Shown: positions 27,601 to 36,037, counted from the stretch's first letter. The stretch: DNA of 64,000 nt from Platycnemis pennipes (GCA_933228895.1 OW121852.1:61422872-61486871), one strand, 5' to 3'. The notes: a model not told the origin generated them from the letters alone. Made by a program: numbers and translations.

Positions 27601-30600
27601 CAGTTTGTACACACCTGAACCTACTTCGGGGTCTTGGTCACGATTATGGTTGTTAAAAATGGAAGGACTAGGTGGCCTTTACGGAATGGTTAGAATGTTA
27701 TAAGGTAGAGATGTGGGAATATTACCGTGGATACTCGAATACCTTGAATACTGGAAAGTATTCGATTCTCGAGATCTCAAATAAGTATGTTAAATAATTC
27801 GATATCTCGAATAATTATGCTGATTAAGCAATATTTGGTGTGTGATGAACTAAATATTATTAATTCAAAACTAGACAGGACATGTTGTATTAACACTTTT
27901 TGCTCACATATTAAAGCTTATAAAAGTTGATGTACCTACAATTCAACCAGTCCAAAATTGGTAGTAAACCATGGTAGTAGTAGTGTGAAATAAATAATTG
28001 TGGAATTACAAAGGTTATTCTATCATTCATAATGAAGAAAATCAAATTCCATAAAGTAATGCCTGAAACCCTCTACTTTGGTAGTAAAATTATTTTACTA
28101 TATATTTATCTTTTTAAAACGAGAATTAAATTTTGTAATTTAAGTATCTTATATATTTTACTTAAACAGACAACAAATTAACTAGCAGAATAGGATTTAA
28201 CACATCAATTACAAATCTAGTATTCGAGATATTTGAGTCATGATTAAATAGATTCTAATAGTGAAGCTTGTTCATGGTGGAAGATCATCATCATTGAAAC
28301 ACTGTGTTTCAATGATTATGCAGTGTTTTTGTTACTTCCACAGTTAAAACTGTGGAAGTCAAAAAAGTGTTTTTATTTGTTTCAATCATGATTTAATATT
28401 CCAATTCGAGAAATCTGCTATTCAACCCATCTCTGTTATCAGGCATCAAGAAGTGAAAAATGGCAACATGTACCAAGGGCAGGAATGAAAATTACTTATG
28501 GGCCAGAAGAGATTCAGCATAGTTGGTAGAAATGTACGGTAGTGATGATAAAGCCTATGAGGTCAGACATAGAAAAGGAAAAGAATGTAGATAATACAGG
28601 GATGAGAAATGCTAGAAAGAAAGATAGAGAAGGTATCATGAGAAAAGAAAGTGGGATTAATAATATCCCATAATATGTCCTGAAGAACCTACAAAGAGGA
28701 AAAAGAGTGTGCTTATGGGCTTGTTTTTCAGATATGAGGAGGGAGTTTGGGCTGGAGGATTTTGTAAAAACTGCTTTAAAATCTATACTGAAAAAGAGAA
28801 TAACAAGGTAATTCAAAAACTGTGAGACCAAGAGTTAAATTTTGCATGTGGATATTTTAGTATGTATGTGGATGTATGAAAAGTAGCTAACCATAGGGGC
28901 AGATTGGAGAGACAGGAGACTGCTCTGGAAGTGGTACTTGGCCCAGAAGGCACAATTGAGGACAGTAGTTGAAGAAACATAGACAGAGCTGTCCTTTATC
29001 ACTGCTACCTTTTAACATAGGTATATTCAGAGGAATTGATTTGACGCAATTGTAAAAGTGGGGGAATAGTAGATGAAGTATGTAAGGTTTGTGGATATCA
29101 CATAAGAGTCATTCAGTCAGACAAGAGCTTTTATGAAATACTAGGTGAATTACAAAAACAGCCTGATGATACAACGTGATGCTAAAAAATAGCAATAAAT
29201 GAAATTCTCCATAACTATAAGCCCATATTTAATTCAATAATAATAATAATATAATTGGGAGGTCATAAGCTAAAACAGGTGGAGTAATTTAGCTTCCTGG
29301 GTAATATGTTGAAGTGAAAGAGGTATAGCACCTGAAAATTTTGAGTAGGACACATAGCATTGGCTAAAGAGGCATTTCCCAATAGAAGAGAAATAATGAG
29401 TTGAGTAGGGGTGTAGAGAAAAGAACGATTGAAAGTCAAGTTTATAGTATGGCAGGAAAACATAGGCTATAAGGGAAGAAGACAAAAGTAGACTTTTAAC
29501 TTTTGAGATAAAGGTATGGTAAGAGAAGAAAAGAAGTTGATTGGAGAAATTAGGATAAGTCATGAGTGTGTGGATGGAATTGATTATGAGGGTCAGGGGG
29601 GGGGGGGGGGGGGGGGGGGAAGGTTTGAATCAGGTGAAAAGAGAGGAGAGGGGTTGGATAGTGTGGTAGGAGGAGGATAAGAATAGGTAATATGGGTAGA
29701 ATGTTTAGATCAAGGAAGTATATGGAACTAAGGGCAAGGGCTTAGCCATCTTGAACCACCGGTTCCCGTAAGTTCACTGAAGTTAAGCAATATTAGGTCC
29801 AAATGGGTTAGATGAGTGACCCTTTTCCATACCTCTTCTGCAGTGCTCTTTTCCCATCTGCATGTTGCAGGTGGGTAAAATGTGTTCTCAATGGTATCAG
29901 CCCTTACTTGGTGGAAACAATTCATTATAAATCAGCTGGCATGGTTATTTCACAACTTGTATTATTACTTAACCTATCATGTGTATCTATCTATCATGAC
30001 CTATCATTAAACAAACCAGATTCAGGTGAGATGTAGTGGAACCGTTCCATATTCAAGGAAAGATAATGCAATTTTCAACAAGTAAACAATTTTTAATCCG
30101 ACTAGTTTCGGTGTACTACACCATTGTCAAGTGAAGCTTTCTGTTTACAAACAAGTATGAGCAGGTCGGTTGGGGGGGAGGCACGTGGAGGGAGATTGAG
30201 GGGGGCGGGGGCGAAGGGAAAAGGAGAGAAACAGAACAGGGAACAAGGAGTGATCTGGTTGGAGCGTGGGTGAGAGGGGCAGGTCAGTTTATTCAAATTT
30301 GTCAAACCCGGTGTCAGTTGGTGACGATGGGAGAGGGAACAGAAGGAGAAAAATGCCTTGGGTTGCCATTGTCGTCTTAGGATCCCTCGTTGATTTAATG
30401 GCTCTTGCAGCAGGGTTCGGCATTTGGAGACCAGTGGGCGATGTCCCGTGGTGCTGCTTTTCGGCGATGCTTGAGGAGTCCTCTGGAGGTTGAGGGGGGG
30501 AGGGTGTTTCCAAAGGGAGGGGAAAATAGTGGATGGCTAGGGGGTAGTAGTGGAATAATGAAGTGCTATGGACAGTAACGGGATGGAAAGGTGTTATCAT

Positions 30601-33063
30601 TTAGGAGTGGAATATTGTTAATTTTATGTTGAATTATTTCTAATTGTTCCAAGGCATCAAGTTTCTTCCCTTTCTTTTCCATATGTAAAATGTTTGGGAC
30701 AAAACTGCACTGATGACCTGTGTCCATAAGATGTTTGACAATGGTGGATGTGTCCTGTCCTTTCACAAGGCACTTCCGATGCTCGTTGATTCTCATGTGG
30801 AAGTTTCTGCCTGTTTGGCCCACATATATTCCTTTGCAGGAACACATTCTAGTGTGTAAACCCCACATCTGTTTAGTATGTCCACTTTATCTTTGGGTCT
30901 GCTGATTAATTTAGAAAGATTCATGGGGGTATAAAAGGACACTATTTCTCCTTAGGGAGACGGTTTGCAATTTTGTTAGATAGATGGCCGACATATGGAA
31001 TTCTGCACCAACGTTGTGTGGTTGGAGAAGATAATGGGGTTAAGGAGGTAACTCTCTGGAAAGTTTTCCGTTTTTTGTATACTAATTTATTAATTAAACC
31101 TTCACTGTATCCGTTGTTAGTGGCAATTTCTTTAATGGTTTTTAGTTCTTAATTCTTGTAATGGTGTTGAGTGAGTGGAATATGTAGCAGTCCTTGTATC
31201 ATCGAGTAGAAAGCGGCCTATTTGTGGGAAATGGGATGTAGGAGTCTTCTGGTATTATTTTGTCTGTGGCAGTGGGTCTCCTATAGATAGAAAAATCATG
31301 TTTGGAGCCTTACCTCTTGATCTTGAAGACTTGAAAAAATTTTCAAATCGAATACAAAAAAAAGCTTCAACATACATTTTATAGAAGGTTGTCACCAGTC
31401 GTCAAGGCAACACCTGGAGGGACTGCAGTAATTTGACTAGCACGCGAGACAATAAAACTGACGAGCAACGATTAATGCCAGTCAACAATGTAAGGTCTAG
31501 GTAATATGGGAAGATTCTAATGAATCAGCTACAAATTGTGCACTCTGTAAGACAAAATGTGGCATGGCAACTGAAGTTGCCAACGGGCACTAATGGGTTA
31601 AGAGAGGACTTGCAGATCAAATGAAGACGTTTTATTTAATTTAATAACTAGAGAACATTATGAGTGTGTTGAAAAGTGACCTTTCTTAAATTTTACAAAA
31701 CATCTTTTAGGAAGTGGATTTAGGACTAGTGACTTTAAACCAAATATTATTCACTATGAAAGCAAGGGAGTAAAGTTAAATTTCCTTGAAACATTTGAAT
31801 TTGTTAATTCCAAAGTCTTTTCTTGTTAAATGACCGCTTGTGATTTCTCCTTTGCATTTCCTCTAAGAACTTCAACATGAGGTTCTCACAACCCCCTTCT
31901 TTCCTTTCCTCCCCCAATCCACATTAGAGGTTTTCTCTTACACTTTCTCTGCACCCTATCTGACCCACTTCATCTAATTCTAACACCTCCTTCACTAGAA
32001 GCATATATACACAGGAGCTTTGCTAGCATCAGACGCCTTTAAAATGATGGGTCTCCATTGAAACTTTGGTCGGTGGTATTAATAAATTGTGTGGAATATA
32101 TTTCAAGTTTTTCTATCTTTATAATTAAACTTAATGTGAAGTTAAATCTTAGTATAATTGAAGCATGCCAAGAGAGGATATGAACCCATGACATTTAGGT
32201 TGTGAGGCTGGTACAGCTTATGACTGAATGTCACGGTCAGTATTAAAGGAGATAGTGCATTTAATATGCTAATAAATGGAAGTTCCCCCAGAATGGGAGG
32301 ATACTTGATGGGCAAAAGGTTGTCTTGATCCAGGTTTCTTCCCATTTTAGATATTATTTTTCTCTAGAATTCTTGCATTGGTGAGCTTATCAATGGGCAA
32401 CTCAATTTAAGTTAGCCTTGGTCAATTCATCATCCCCTCAGTTCAAAGTAAAGGTGATCGTTGACCTTACCCGACTCCCTCTCCCATTTTAAATTTCTAT
32501 TACCATTGCATTTTACCATCTGATCCGTGCAGACATTTCTAGTGACTTTTGAAGTCCTCGTGCAGACATGCATAGCAATGTCTCACTCAGTAAAATAAAT
32601 ATAATCTCACTGGTGTTGCTAAGATTCCCTAAGTTTCTTCCGACATAATCTACCAAATGTGCTCATAGGGTCTACACAGCTAAACATCACACATTAAATT
32701 CTTAATTTGTCATGAAATATTCACCCTCCCTGTAGAAATTTGTATTGAATTAATATTAACCCAAACTGGCCCTTACTATTTTCCTTATTCCCCATAATCT
32801 GAATGTGCTTATGGAATGTCAACTTATTGACATCTTTCCTGCCTTACTGTTTGTACTGGATACCATTTGAAAGAAATCGTGCCTCCTAAATTCCAGTAGG
32901 TCATTCTAATTCTGTCAATTGTAATGAATTAGTTCATTGTACAATTTCAGAAATTTAATATTTAATTATGTACTTATGTATATTTTTAATCTTCTCTACA
33001 TTGATTTAAAAATGAAATTCACTTTTTCCACAGGCCAGAAATATCTTGGGACTGAATAGGTGA
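6659..33063 (+). CDS. COQ9: COQ9, ubiquinone biosynthesis protein, mitochondrial (6 exons)
   Basis: Lipid-binding protein of the mitochondrial coenzyme Q synthesis complex; in known systems it presents substrate to COQ7. Coding exons: 6659-6716, 9653-9829, 14534-14684, 19329-19518, 25767-25976, 33034-33063, total 816 nt or 271 aa. All junctions are GT/AG and phases agree (introns after codon position 1, 1, 2, 0, 0). Exon 1 encodes 19 residues plus one base; with the start of exon 2 it makes a basic, acid-poor leader ending near the HERWRRAISS stretch, as expected of a mitochondrial presequence. The start ATG has A at -3 and G at +4. Family landmarks are LPFV..HGWTKAAI (exon 2), GLFPGGGVELVNFFY (exon 3), RLRMIVPYLKQWPQA and the VDD..YYAGD motif (exon 4), FSWYTKR and QDSSEDYEATWRFLDRRI (exon 5), and the short C-terminus ending LGLNR (exon 6). 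Human COQ9 is somewhat longer (about 318 aa), mainly at the N-terminus. Introns are filled with transposons. Exon 1 is the least certain part; exons 2-6 are secure. Confidence 0.93.
6983..8785 (+). CDS. GLMN: Glomulin (FAP68-like), intronless
   Basis: 600-aa protein in a single uninterrupted exon, close to the ~594 aa of vertebrate glomulin. Family knowledge: an all-helical HEAT-like protein that binds the RING protein RBX1 and blocks E2 recruitment to cullin-RING ligases. It is recognised by overall similarity, with helical repeats such as SELLLLIAHYSHPEEAILEF near the N-terminus and a conserved C-terminal stretch (ALNTFDLIESLMGRLNE) that belongs to the RBX1-binding part in the family. The start chosen is the ATG at 6983 in a near-ideal context (GCCACCATG). 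The frame stays open 28 codons further upstream to a non-ATG codon, but nothing supports coding there. The gene lies wholly within COQ9 intron 1 on the same strand, 266 bp after the exon 1 donor, and has its own poly(A) signal at 8879. No poly(A) tract or target duplication is visible, so a recent retrocopy is not shown. It has no stops or frameshifts, so it is probably functional. Confidence 0.9.
   Translation: MSSDSECELIKILNSYLENQQTEEAVAAFKHEKYREILESKSWELIPAISKHICEDVQKRSPEIIQCCSELLLLIAHYSHPEEAILEFIEQASCPDNDILFMALLEPLTTVHLRLSRRRCDSLKWLLNACLGHLRGLKGPQMSGLEGSDQRKLMDLDPATERINVMYSAVIRCLEPLIDEISKVSPEGSSSTKEMAMVLQVFLLRLFGGPLSLLDLSFDGKAMSDARSNAEKLMHCYTRISIDLMNNLDQVKGIPLNSDEKDPLTMEALEDYDECDAFNLRKLPDVCFAVFYYFLLGEKVDIDKIPNVYSHLYIFQCCVYLSTALFNPKEDVHMLKGLTLARSVMEMQVDSSVPSEVLDSPAHSAFQKAVINAMVYSSSRECRIAGVHVLESYIKKFDEKGKYMVLMSLLSSAGHSGLAGFLLVQLKDILNNLTLGGSVEAQKPSVYFSGKNLLAILLSKGGCTLEHGAETDLLEASDQVLSALNLLRFLAIRDCSNISGFWDFVPTIRQKFLIPLREGINYSRAHYQVKRKDLDEEKRLGSKSTHGKRDVNVRISGMVLPNLPTSEKILVVESALNTFDLIESLMGRLNECLELGLAKN
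8879..8884 (+). terminator. Poly(A) signal of GLMN
   Basis: AATAAA lies 94 bp after the GLMN stop codon and is followed within 30 bp by a T-rich stretch. It gives GLMN its own 3' end inside COQ9 intron 1. Confidence 0.75.
10738..12480 (-). mobile_element. Non-LTR retrotransposon (LINE A), 3' part, decayed
   Basis: Minus-strand fragments encode the C-terminal region of an endonuclease-reverse transcriptase: LYGSEAWTM, EAIEMWGYKRMMKIKW, then EALRKLGEKRSLL and HIAR, in 10966-11178, with upstream pieces to 12466. The 3' end at about 10740-10800 contains the family's GATTGGTTTGATGCAGCTCT motif (complement strand) and a short ATG-repeat tail. Many stops and frameshifts. Lies in COQ9 intron 2, antisense to COQ9. 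The same family recurs at 19740-24525. Clade not assigned (RTE-like is one option). Confidence 0.8.
12960..13400 (+). mobile_element. piggyBac-like transposase fragment
   Basis: Translation gives PHVIGKYNKYIGGVDLHGNA, YRIKIWGKKAWW and NTWNIYQKA, the C-terminal block shared by piggyBac transposases (YNKxMGGVDL ... YRIxxRGKKWW). One internal stop separates it from the preceding coding stretch. A possible right end lies near 13930, where GTGGTGGTAAATGGG abuts TTAA, the piggyBac target sequence. Confidence 0.75.
15250..16070 (+). mobile_element. CR1/jockey-type LINE reverse transcriptase relic
   Basis: In several frames the sequence reads like ILGPILF...INDLHI, W..NNNVLNVTKTTYTYF, and RFLGVLLSGNFDWVPRVSKL, followed by a HSRVHSHLIYG-like segment. 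These are the RT palm-to-thumb motifs of CR1/jockey-type elements, but the catalytic FADD is lost. Sense orientation within COQ9 intron 3. Confidence 0.65.
17583..17633. repeat. Short array of CATATGTGACA motifs
   Basis: CACATATATGTCACAGACAC and related CATATGTGACA/TGTCACACAT units are repeated about four times, alternately inverted, immediately before a SINE insertion. Confidence 0.6.
17641..17971 (+). repeat. SINE family 1, best-preserved copy
   Basis: tRNA-derived head: GTGGTGGCTAGAGTACTGG (A box) and GGTTCGATTCCCGG (B box), then a central block with GGATGGGACGTTAAGCCG, and a 3' end with AATGACCTCAGCTGTCGGTC and AATAACCAACCAAC. About 330 bp. The central GGGACGTTAAGCC block resembles conserved domains of other invertebrate SINEs (from memory, unverified). 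Inserted in the Harbinger-like element. Confidence 0.85.
18390..19320. other. COQ9 intron 3, nothing recognised
   Basis: AT-rich intron sequence before exon 4; no repeat or coding similarity seen. Confidence 0.5.
19740..20111 (-). mobile_element. LINE A fragment, minus strand
   Basis: Begins with the same 3'-end motif as the 10738 copy (GATTGGTTTGAC, antisense) and continues through the antisense of MWCYxKMMKIxWIDHVKNEEV-like coding. It ends at 20111, where the orientation of the LINE sequence switches to plus. Confidence 0.7.
20224..22400 (+). mobile_element. Tigger/pogo-like DNA transposon inside LINE A
   Basis: Ends CTGTAAAACCTC and GAGGTTTTACTG are inverted and flanked by TA duplications (20222-20223, 22401-22402). 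The internal sequence encodes a decayed DDE_1 transposase: ADEAGVFF, NFDGSEKLEPLVI, KPRGFKN, then SLLIDQCTAHK..GIVLTCIKIEYFSPNTP, which corresponds to the family's DNxxAH...PPNTT region. Interrupted by stops and by a MITE at 21738-22252. Confidence 0.8.
21738..22252. mobile_element. MITE inside the Tigger-like element
   Basis: Perfect inverted ends AATAGGGTAGTTTCCT and AGGAAACTACCCTATT, about 515 bp apart, with no coding capacity. Superfamily not assigned; the target duplication is unclear. Confidence 0.7.
23231..23410 (-). repeat. SINE family 3 (tRNA-like) inside LINE A
   Basis: On the minus strand it starts CCCCTGTGGTGGTGTGGTTA, A-box-like, then GCTAACCTTAGGGTCACGCC, and ends in an AAATAAATAAAT tail. 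It splits the LINE A frame between GAGGCCAAACC and AAACTAGG. The B box is weak. Confidence 0.6.
23898..24430 (-). mobile_element. Truncated mariner-like element inside LINE A
   Basis: Left end CGAGGGTAGGCTGAAAAGT directly follows TA (23896-23897). Minus-strand translation gives TSDDEVKAVIAFW, KEKSEEFFSYGMKKLVTHWE and WLNGDYVEK, the C-terminus of a mariner transposase, with SPDLASCDF before it. The other terminal repeat is missing, and LINE A resumes at about 24430. Confidence 0.75.
24530..25760. other. COQ9 intron 4, mostly unassigned
   Basis: Apart from the G14 run, only a short GACCGTGGTTGCAAATGAGT at about 25719 stands out; it resembles the piggyBac-like right end at 13930. Confidence 0.45.
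24683..24696 (+). repeat. Poly-G run (14 G)
   Basis: Uninterrupted G14 in an otherwise AT-rich intron. Confidence 0.9.
26083..26860 (+). mobile_element. Internally deleted Tigger-like element
   Basis: Left end ACAGTAGAAGCCCATTATAG fits a Tigger terminus. Downstream, 26600-26845 encodes the acidic C-terminal tail of a Tigger transposase (TDEELINLVRNE..., EEETAPMPTRAEAQQALRKI) ending in a normal stop. Most of the DDE domain is absent. No clear right TIR. Confidence 0.6.
27120..27660 (-). mobile_element. Penelope-like element fragment with GIY-YIG domain
   Basis: Minus-strand frame 27612-27154 reads YKLQCGDCSTIYIGQTNRSF, then KKEHIRSY and RSHFAKHLIDAGH, a GIY-YIG endonuclease as at the C-terminus of Penelope-like retroelements. 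The domain is followed on the same strand by a hammerhead-like motif (27126-27170) and an A-rich stretch. The reverse transcriptase part is absent. Confidence 0.82.
27126..27170 (-). ncRNA. Hammerhead-ribozyme-like motif of the Penelope element
   Basis: Minus strand: GCAC, then CTGATGA, an imperfect stem-II region, GAAA, then CCGGTC and GTGT. GCAC can pair with GTGT as stem I, and the conserved CUGAUGA and GAAA boxes are intact. Penelope-like elements are known to carry hammerhead motifs with very short stem III. Activity is not shown; stem II is imperfect. Confidence 0.55.
27706..28435. mobile_element. hAT-type MITE
   Basis: Ends TAGAGATGTGGGAATA and (inverted) CAGAGATGGGTTGAATA, flanked by 8-bp near-duplicates TTATAAGG (27698-27705) and TTATCAGG (28436-28443). 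Subterminal TCGAATA/TCGAGAT motifs at both ends; no coding capacity. Confidence 0.65.
28480..29560 (+). mobile_element. LINE relic (endonuclease-RT type B)
   Basis: Reads in broken frames as a retrotransposon RT: DMRREFGLEDFVKTALKS near 28740, then FLGNMLK, TKHSIG/LAKEAFPNRREIMS and LKVKFIVWQ at 29290-29460. The same block recurs better preserved at 49130-49560. No intact frame longer than about 100 codons. Confidence 0.55.
29596..29619 (+). repeat. Poly-G run (24 G)
   Basis: Uninterrupted G24, unusual in AT-rich sequence; sits between the LINE relic and the 5S-derived SINE. Confidence 0.9.
29738..29930 (+). repeat. 5S rRNA-derived SINE (SINE3 type) or 5S pseudogene
   Basis: GCTTAGCCATCTTGAACCAC, then CGGTTCCCG, TCACTGAAGTTAAGCAA and GATGAGTGACC follow the order and spacing of animal 5S rRNA (CACCGGTTC, ATCACCGAAGTTAAGCAA, GGATGGGTGACC), so the internal pol III promoter region is recognisable. 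The sequence after the 5S part (about 29820-29930) is unrelated to 5S and may be the SINE body. Confidence 0.75.
30060..31400 (-). mobile_element. Penelope-like element, RT 3' part plus GIY-YIG
   Basis: Minus-strand reading: YRRPTATDKIIPEDSYIPFP near 31300-31230 (end of the RT region typical of Penelope elements), then CSCKGIYVGQTGRNFHMRIN and KHLMDTGHQ (GIY-YIG, 30868-30640), then KKLDALEQLEIIQH. A hammerhead-like motif follows at 30090-30140. Frames are broken between the parts. Confidence 0.82.
30090..30140 (-). ncRNA. Hammerhead-like motif, degenerate
   Basis: Minus strand: CACTTGACAA, then GGTGT-AGT-ACACC, a perfect 5-bp stem II, then GAAA, CTAGTC. The first core box is TTGACAA rather than CTGATGA, so catalysis is probably lost. 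The position 3' of GIY-YIG matches the motif at 27126. Confidence 0.5.
31410..33030. other. COQ9 intron 5, mostly unassigned
   Basis: GCCAACGGGCACTAATGGG next to TTAA at about 31576-31600 resembles a piggyBac-type terminus. A weak tRNA-like fragment is listed separately at 32155. The rest is AT-rich without features. Confidence 0.4.
32155..32225 (-). repeat. tRNA-like fragment
   Basis: The minus strand has CTGTACCAGCCTCACAACCT followed by ATGGGTTCATATCCTC, a B-box-like end. Possibly a SINE head; no body recognised. Confidence 0.3.
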
Positions 33064-33214
33064 TAGGCAGTAGACAATAGTGAATTAATGGCTGAAATCA
33101 TGGCTGTGTGTAATAACTTAGCTTTAAAAGCAAGTAAGAGATTGGTATATATAATTGCAACTATCATCACACGGTGGATATATATGTATTAAGGCTACAA
33201 ATTTTGTATCACTA

Positions 33215-33220
33215 AATAAA
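33215..33220 (+). terminator. Poly(A) signal of COQ9
   Basis: AATAAA lies about 150 bp after the COQ9 stop, followed by a T/GT-rich run (TTTTTGTTGTG). It is the first canonical hexamer downstream of the last exon. Confidence 0.75.
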
Positions 33221-34618
33221 GCTGTTTATAAAACATACCTTTTTGTTGTGATTATTAGTACCTTTTCCAAGTAGTCTATCAAGAAAAAAAAATCATTTAG
33301 CTATTTTCAAAACAAGTTTATACTCATAACAAGTTCAATACAAAGCTGCAAAAAGCCTCCTTTATGCAATACTTGATAAATTCATCCAATGGGATGCCTT
33401 CTATTAGATGCTTACAATTGCATCAATAATATAATTTCTGTACATAAAAAGAAATCTTTCAACAAGTTAACACGTAAAATTGGCCAAAAACAATTTTACT
33501 GAGACAATAATATCCAGCACTCAACATAGAATAGGAAATTTCCCTTGGGGTATAATAACTAAATAGGTAACAGTGAGACACCTGCTAAGCACCCAGAGCT
33601 TAGATTGACAACAGCTTTATATATGAGCACACAATCAAGTATAATCATACTTAAAACCAATGGTTACTAATGCAACAGCATCAGCAAGTCTTTCATATTC
33701 TACCTTAATCACAGATTCAATATAAAAGTATGTGTACTTTGCAAGTACAAGGTCAAATGTACTTACAAATACAGATCCCATGACAGATAAAGAAAGATCG
33801 ATTATTTCGTTCATATTCACCATACCCCAATCATTCACTGGAAGTGCCTTCATTTAATAATATGATAAAAGACAAACACAAAATCTTCAACAATGGGATT
33901 GATTCCAGATACACTTGTGGGCATCATTAACTTAGGTAGAGCTGAAACCAAGCAATTCAGAAACCGACATATATAATGGAAAGAGCAAAACAGAAAACTG
34001 ATTAAGTAGCATAATACAGTAAAAATCCATACGGGAGGGACGTTCGGGCATTAAATATACACGACGAAAGACATTTACGTCGTCTGTTTCAGTAAACTTA
34101 AGATACTTCAAATCATTAACTGTTCCTAATTTAATTTTGACTGAAGGTTACACACATTGTTACTCTGCAATAATATTTGTATAAATGCACATGGCGGGTG
34201 ACGTACATTTGATCTCATCCACCGCAATTGCATATGGCAACAAAAGAAATTATTATATGACGTAGGTAAATAAAAACACTCAAATCCGAAAAAAACCACA
34301 TCGTACGCCTCTAAATTGAAGATAGGACCCCATTACCTGCTGTTTTAGGAACCGTAATCCTGTAGGATATCTTTTTTTAACTGTCTGCACTGGAACCTTA
34401 CGTAAGGTCACCGCATTATTTTTGCTCCCTATAAAATCCTTAAAAGGATTGCTTAAACACGTGTATAGGCATGGCTCAGACTAGAGATGGGACTTAAAAT
34501 GTTTATCGATTGAGTAAATGAGAGCCATCCTTTTGCAGGCAACGACATGGTTTCTCAATTAAACAAAGCAGTCAAATCTCACTAACGATGTCTTCTTGTA
34601 TTTCACCATTCATCACTA
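33221..34618. other. Region between convergent COQ9 and SOCS6
   Basis: Expected to contain the SOCS6 3' UTR (minus strand). An ATTAAA on that strand at 33852-33857 is a possible poly(A) signal but is not decisive. No conserved frame. Confidence 0.4.
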
Positions 34619-36037
34619 TCAGTAGTGGCCTTCTTGAATGTATCTTTTTAGCTTGGTGGGCAATGGCAACTTCTGGATATTATCCACACGGGTATATTGT
34701 CGAATCACAAACCGACACAAGTACTGTAACGATCGAACTTGAGTAAAACGGGAAATAGGCTTAGTTAGGCGAACGGGGAAAGATGGATACCCAGGCGAAC
34801 GTGGTCTGGAATAACAGAAAACTCCCAGCTGGGAATAACTCATAGAGTGCTCGATAAGCTCCACGACACTTGCCGAGCCTTCCTTCTCAGGATCCGAGTA
34901 AAAACTAAAAAGTCCATGCGAATGCTCTATTCTAGTATGGAGAGTTGTTCCCGAGCTTCTGAAGCTGACTGTTAAAAGATATCTATCGGCCAAAGAATCT
35001 CTCACAAGAAAGGCACCATCAGGCTGATCCGTTAATTTTTCCTCAGTTTCTTCCCTAGAAATTGGTCCCCAGTACCACCCATGCTTAGCTAATTTGACAA
35101 GCTCACACGCGAGGTTTGTAGATTTTGCCTCACTAGTAGTTGGACTTGTAGGTACGGCAATATCCTTGACCCCATCAGGTGGAAGCCCAGAAGAGCGGCA
35201 AGCCGGATGACAGTTTTCATAAACAGCATTTTCAAGGTGCTCAAGAAAGATCTCATTGTAATCACCATCACTTGAATCTCGAACTTCACTCCCTGGATTA
35301 ATGCTGCCGACATCTGTGCAGTGATTCTCTAAATTTCGTAAATTGGCGTGTGTTTCAATGGTATTGTTTGACTGACTACTTTGAACACTGGTACACGCAC
35401 ATCGCGACACAATCGGCAATGACACGCTGCTGTAATTGTAAGGGTTTTGCACCAAATCTGGGACACTGGGAGAAAAATGCACAACACCTTCGTGCACGTT
35501 AACGCCACGAGAGGAAACCCAAGAATTATTGTCAAGTTTTTCATCAGATCTCAGTAAGTGAACTGAGGGTAAATGACACACAAGTCTTGGCCCTCCTTTC
35601 CTTTGGCCAGCAGTGGTAAAACCTTCATGCAACGTTTCTTCTCTGACCGAATTCGGGTAAGAAGCGTTGAGAGACTCTCTCGGCTTAATCTTTTGCTTGG
35701 ACTTGCACTTTACCTTGTGTGCATCGCTACTGCTGTTGCCATTCAACTGAAACCTCTTCTTCAAAGTTTTTAATATGCTAGGCTTACATTTAGATCTTTC
35801 TTCACCCATCGTAATACCTGAACACCTGCACATATCACTATCATCATCAGCTGGCAACTCCGTCCTACCGGAACACACATTCTTTGTGTCTGATGTTAGT
35901 CCGCCATTTGCATTTTCTAAGATTTCACAACAGCACACTTGAGCTCTCTGCCTAGCATTTCGACGCGCTAATGCATCCTTAAAGTAACTCAAGAACATTC
36001 TTTTCGATTCTGCCGGGTTATCCGAATTAACAGCCAT
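34619..36037 (-). CDS. SOCS6: Suppressor of cytokine signalling 6-like (SH2 + SOCS box)
   Basis: 472-aa protein in one coding exon. SH2 domain at about residues 321-420 starts with WYWGPISREE; FLVRDS carries the phosphotyrosine-binding Arg (about residue 346), and LHTRIEHSHGLFSFY follows. The SOCS box at about 423-472 has the elongin BC-box segment SLQYLCRFVIRQYT and a Cul5-box LPLP. These sequences are closest to the SOCS6/SOCS7 group (Drosophila Socs16D is the likely counterpart) rather than SOCS1-3 or CIS. Role from the family: substrate adaptor of a Cul5-elongin E3 ligase that recruits phosphorylated receptors. The N-terminal ~300 residues are low-complexity, Ser/Asn/Cys-rich, with a basic segment (KKRFQ, KVKCKSKQKIK). 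Start: ATG at 36037 has G at -3 and G at +4. The frame runs 22 codons further up to a GTG directly preceded by an in-frame stop, so no longer ATG form exists in this exon. 5' untranslated exons may lie upstream. Convergent with COQ9, divergent from GPATCH1. Confidence 0.93.
   Translation of the reverse strand: MAVNSDNPAESKRMFLSYFKDALARRNARQRAQVCCCEILENANGGLTSDTKNVCSGRTELPADDDSDMCRCSGITMGEERSKCKPSILKTLKKRFQLNGNSSSDAHKVKCKSKQKIKPRESLNASYPNSVREETLHEGFTTAGQRKGGPRLVCHLPSVHLLRSDEKLDNNSWVSSRGVNVHEGVVHFSPSVPDLVQNPYNYSSVSLPIVSRCACTSVQSSQSNNTIETHANLRNLENHCTDVGSINPGSEVRDSSDGDYNEIFLEHLENAVYENCHPACRSSGLPPDGVKDIAVPTSPTTSEAKSTNLACELVKLAKHGWYWGPISREETEEKLTDQPDGAFLVRDSLADRYLLTVSFRSSGTTLHTRIEHSHGLFSFYSDPEKEGSASVVELIEHSMSYSQLGVFCYSRPRSPGYPSFPVRLTKPISRFTQVRSLQYLCRFVIRQYTRVDNIQKLPLPTKLKRYIQEGHY

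Noticed and set aside
29738..29830. Functional 5S rRNA gene
   Set aside because: Only part of the 5S sequence is present, with substitutions in conserved positions and no terminator at the right place.
30566..30868. Host GIY-YIG endonuclease genes (also 27154-27612, 60394-60675, 61240-61360)
   Set aside because: All are fragments with Penelope-type flanks (RT tail, hammerhead-like motif) and broken frames.
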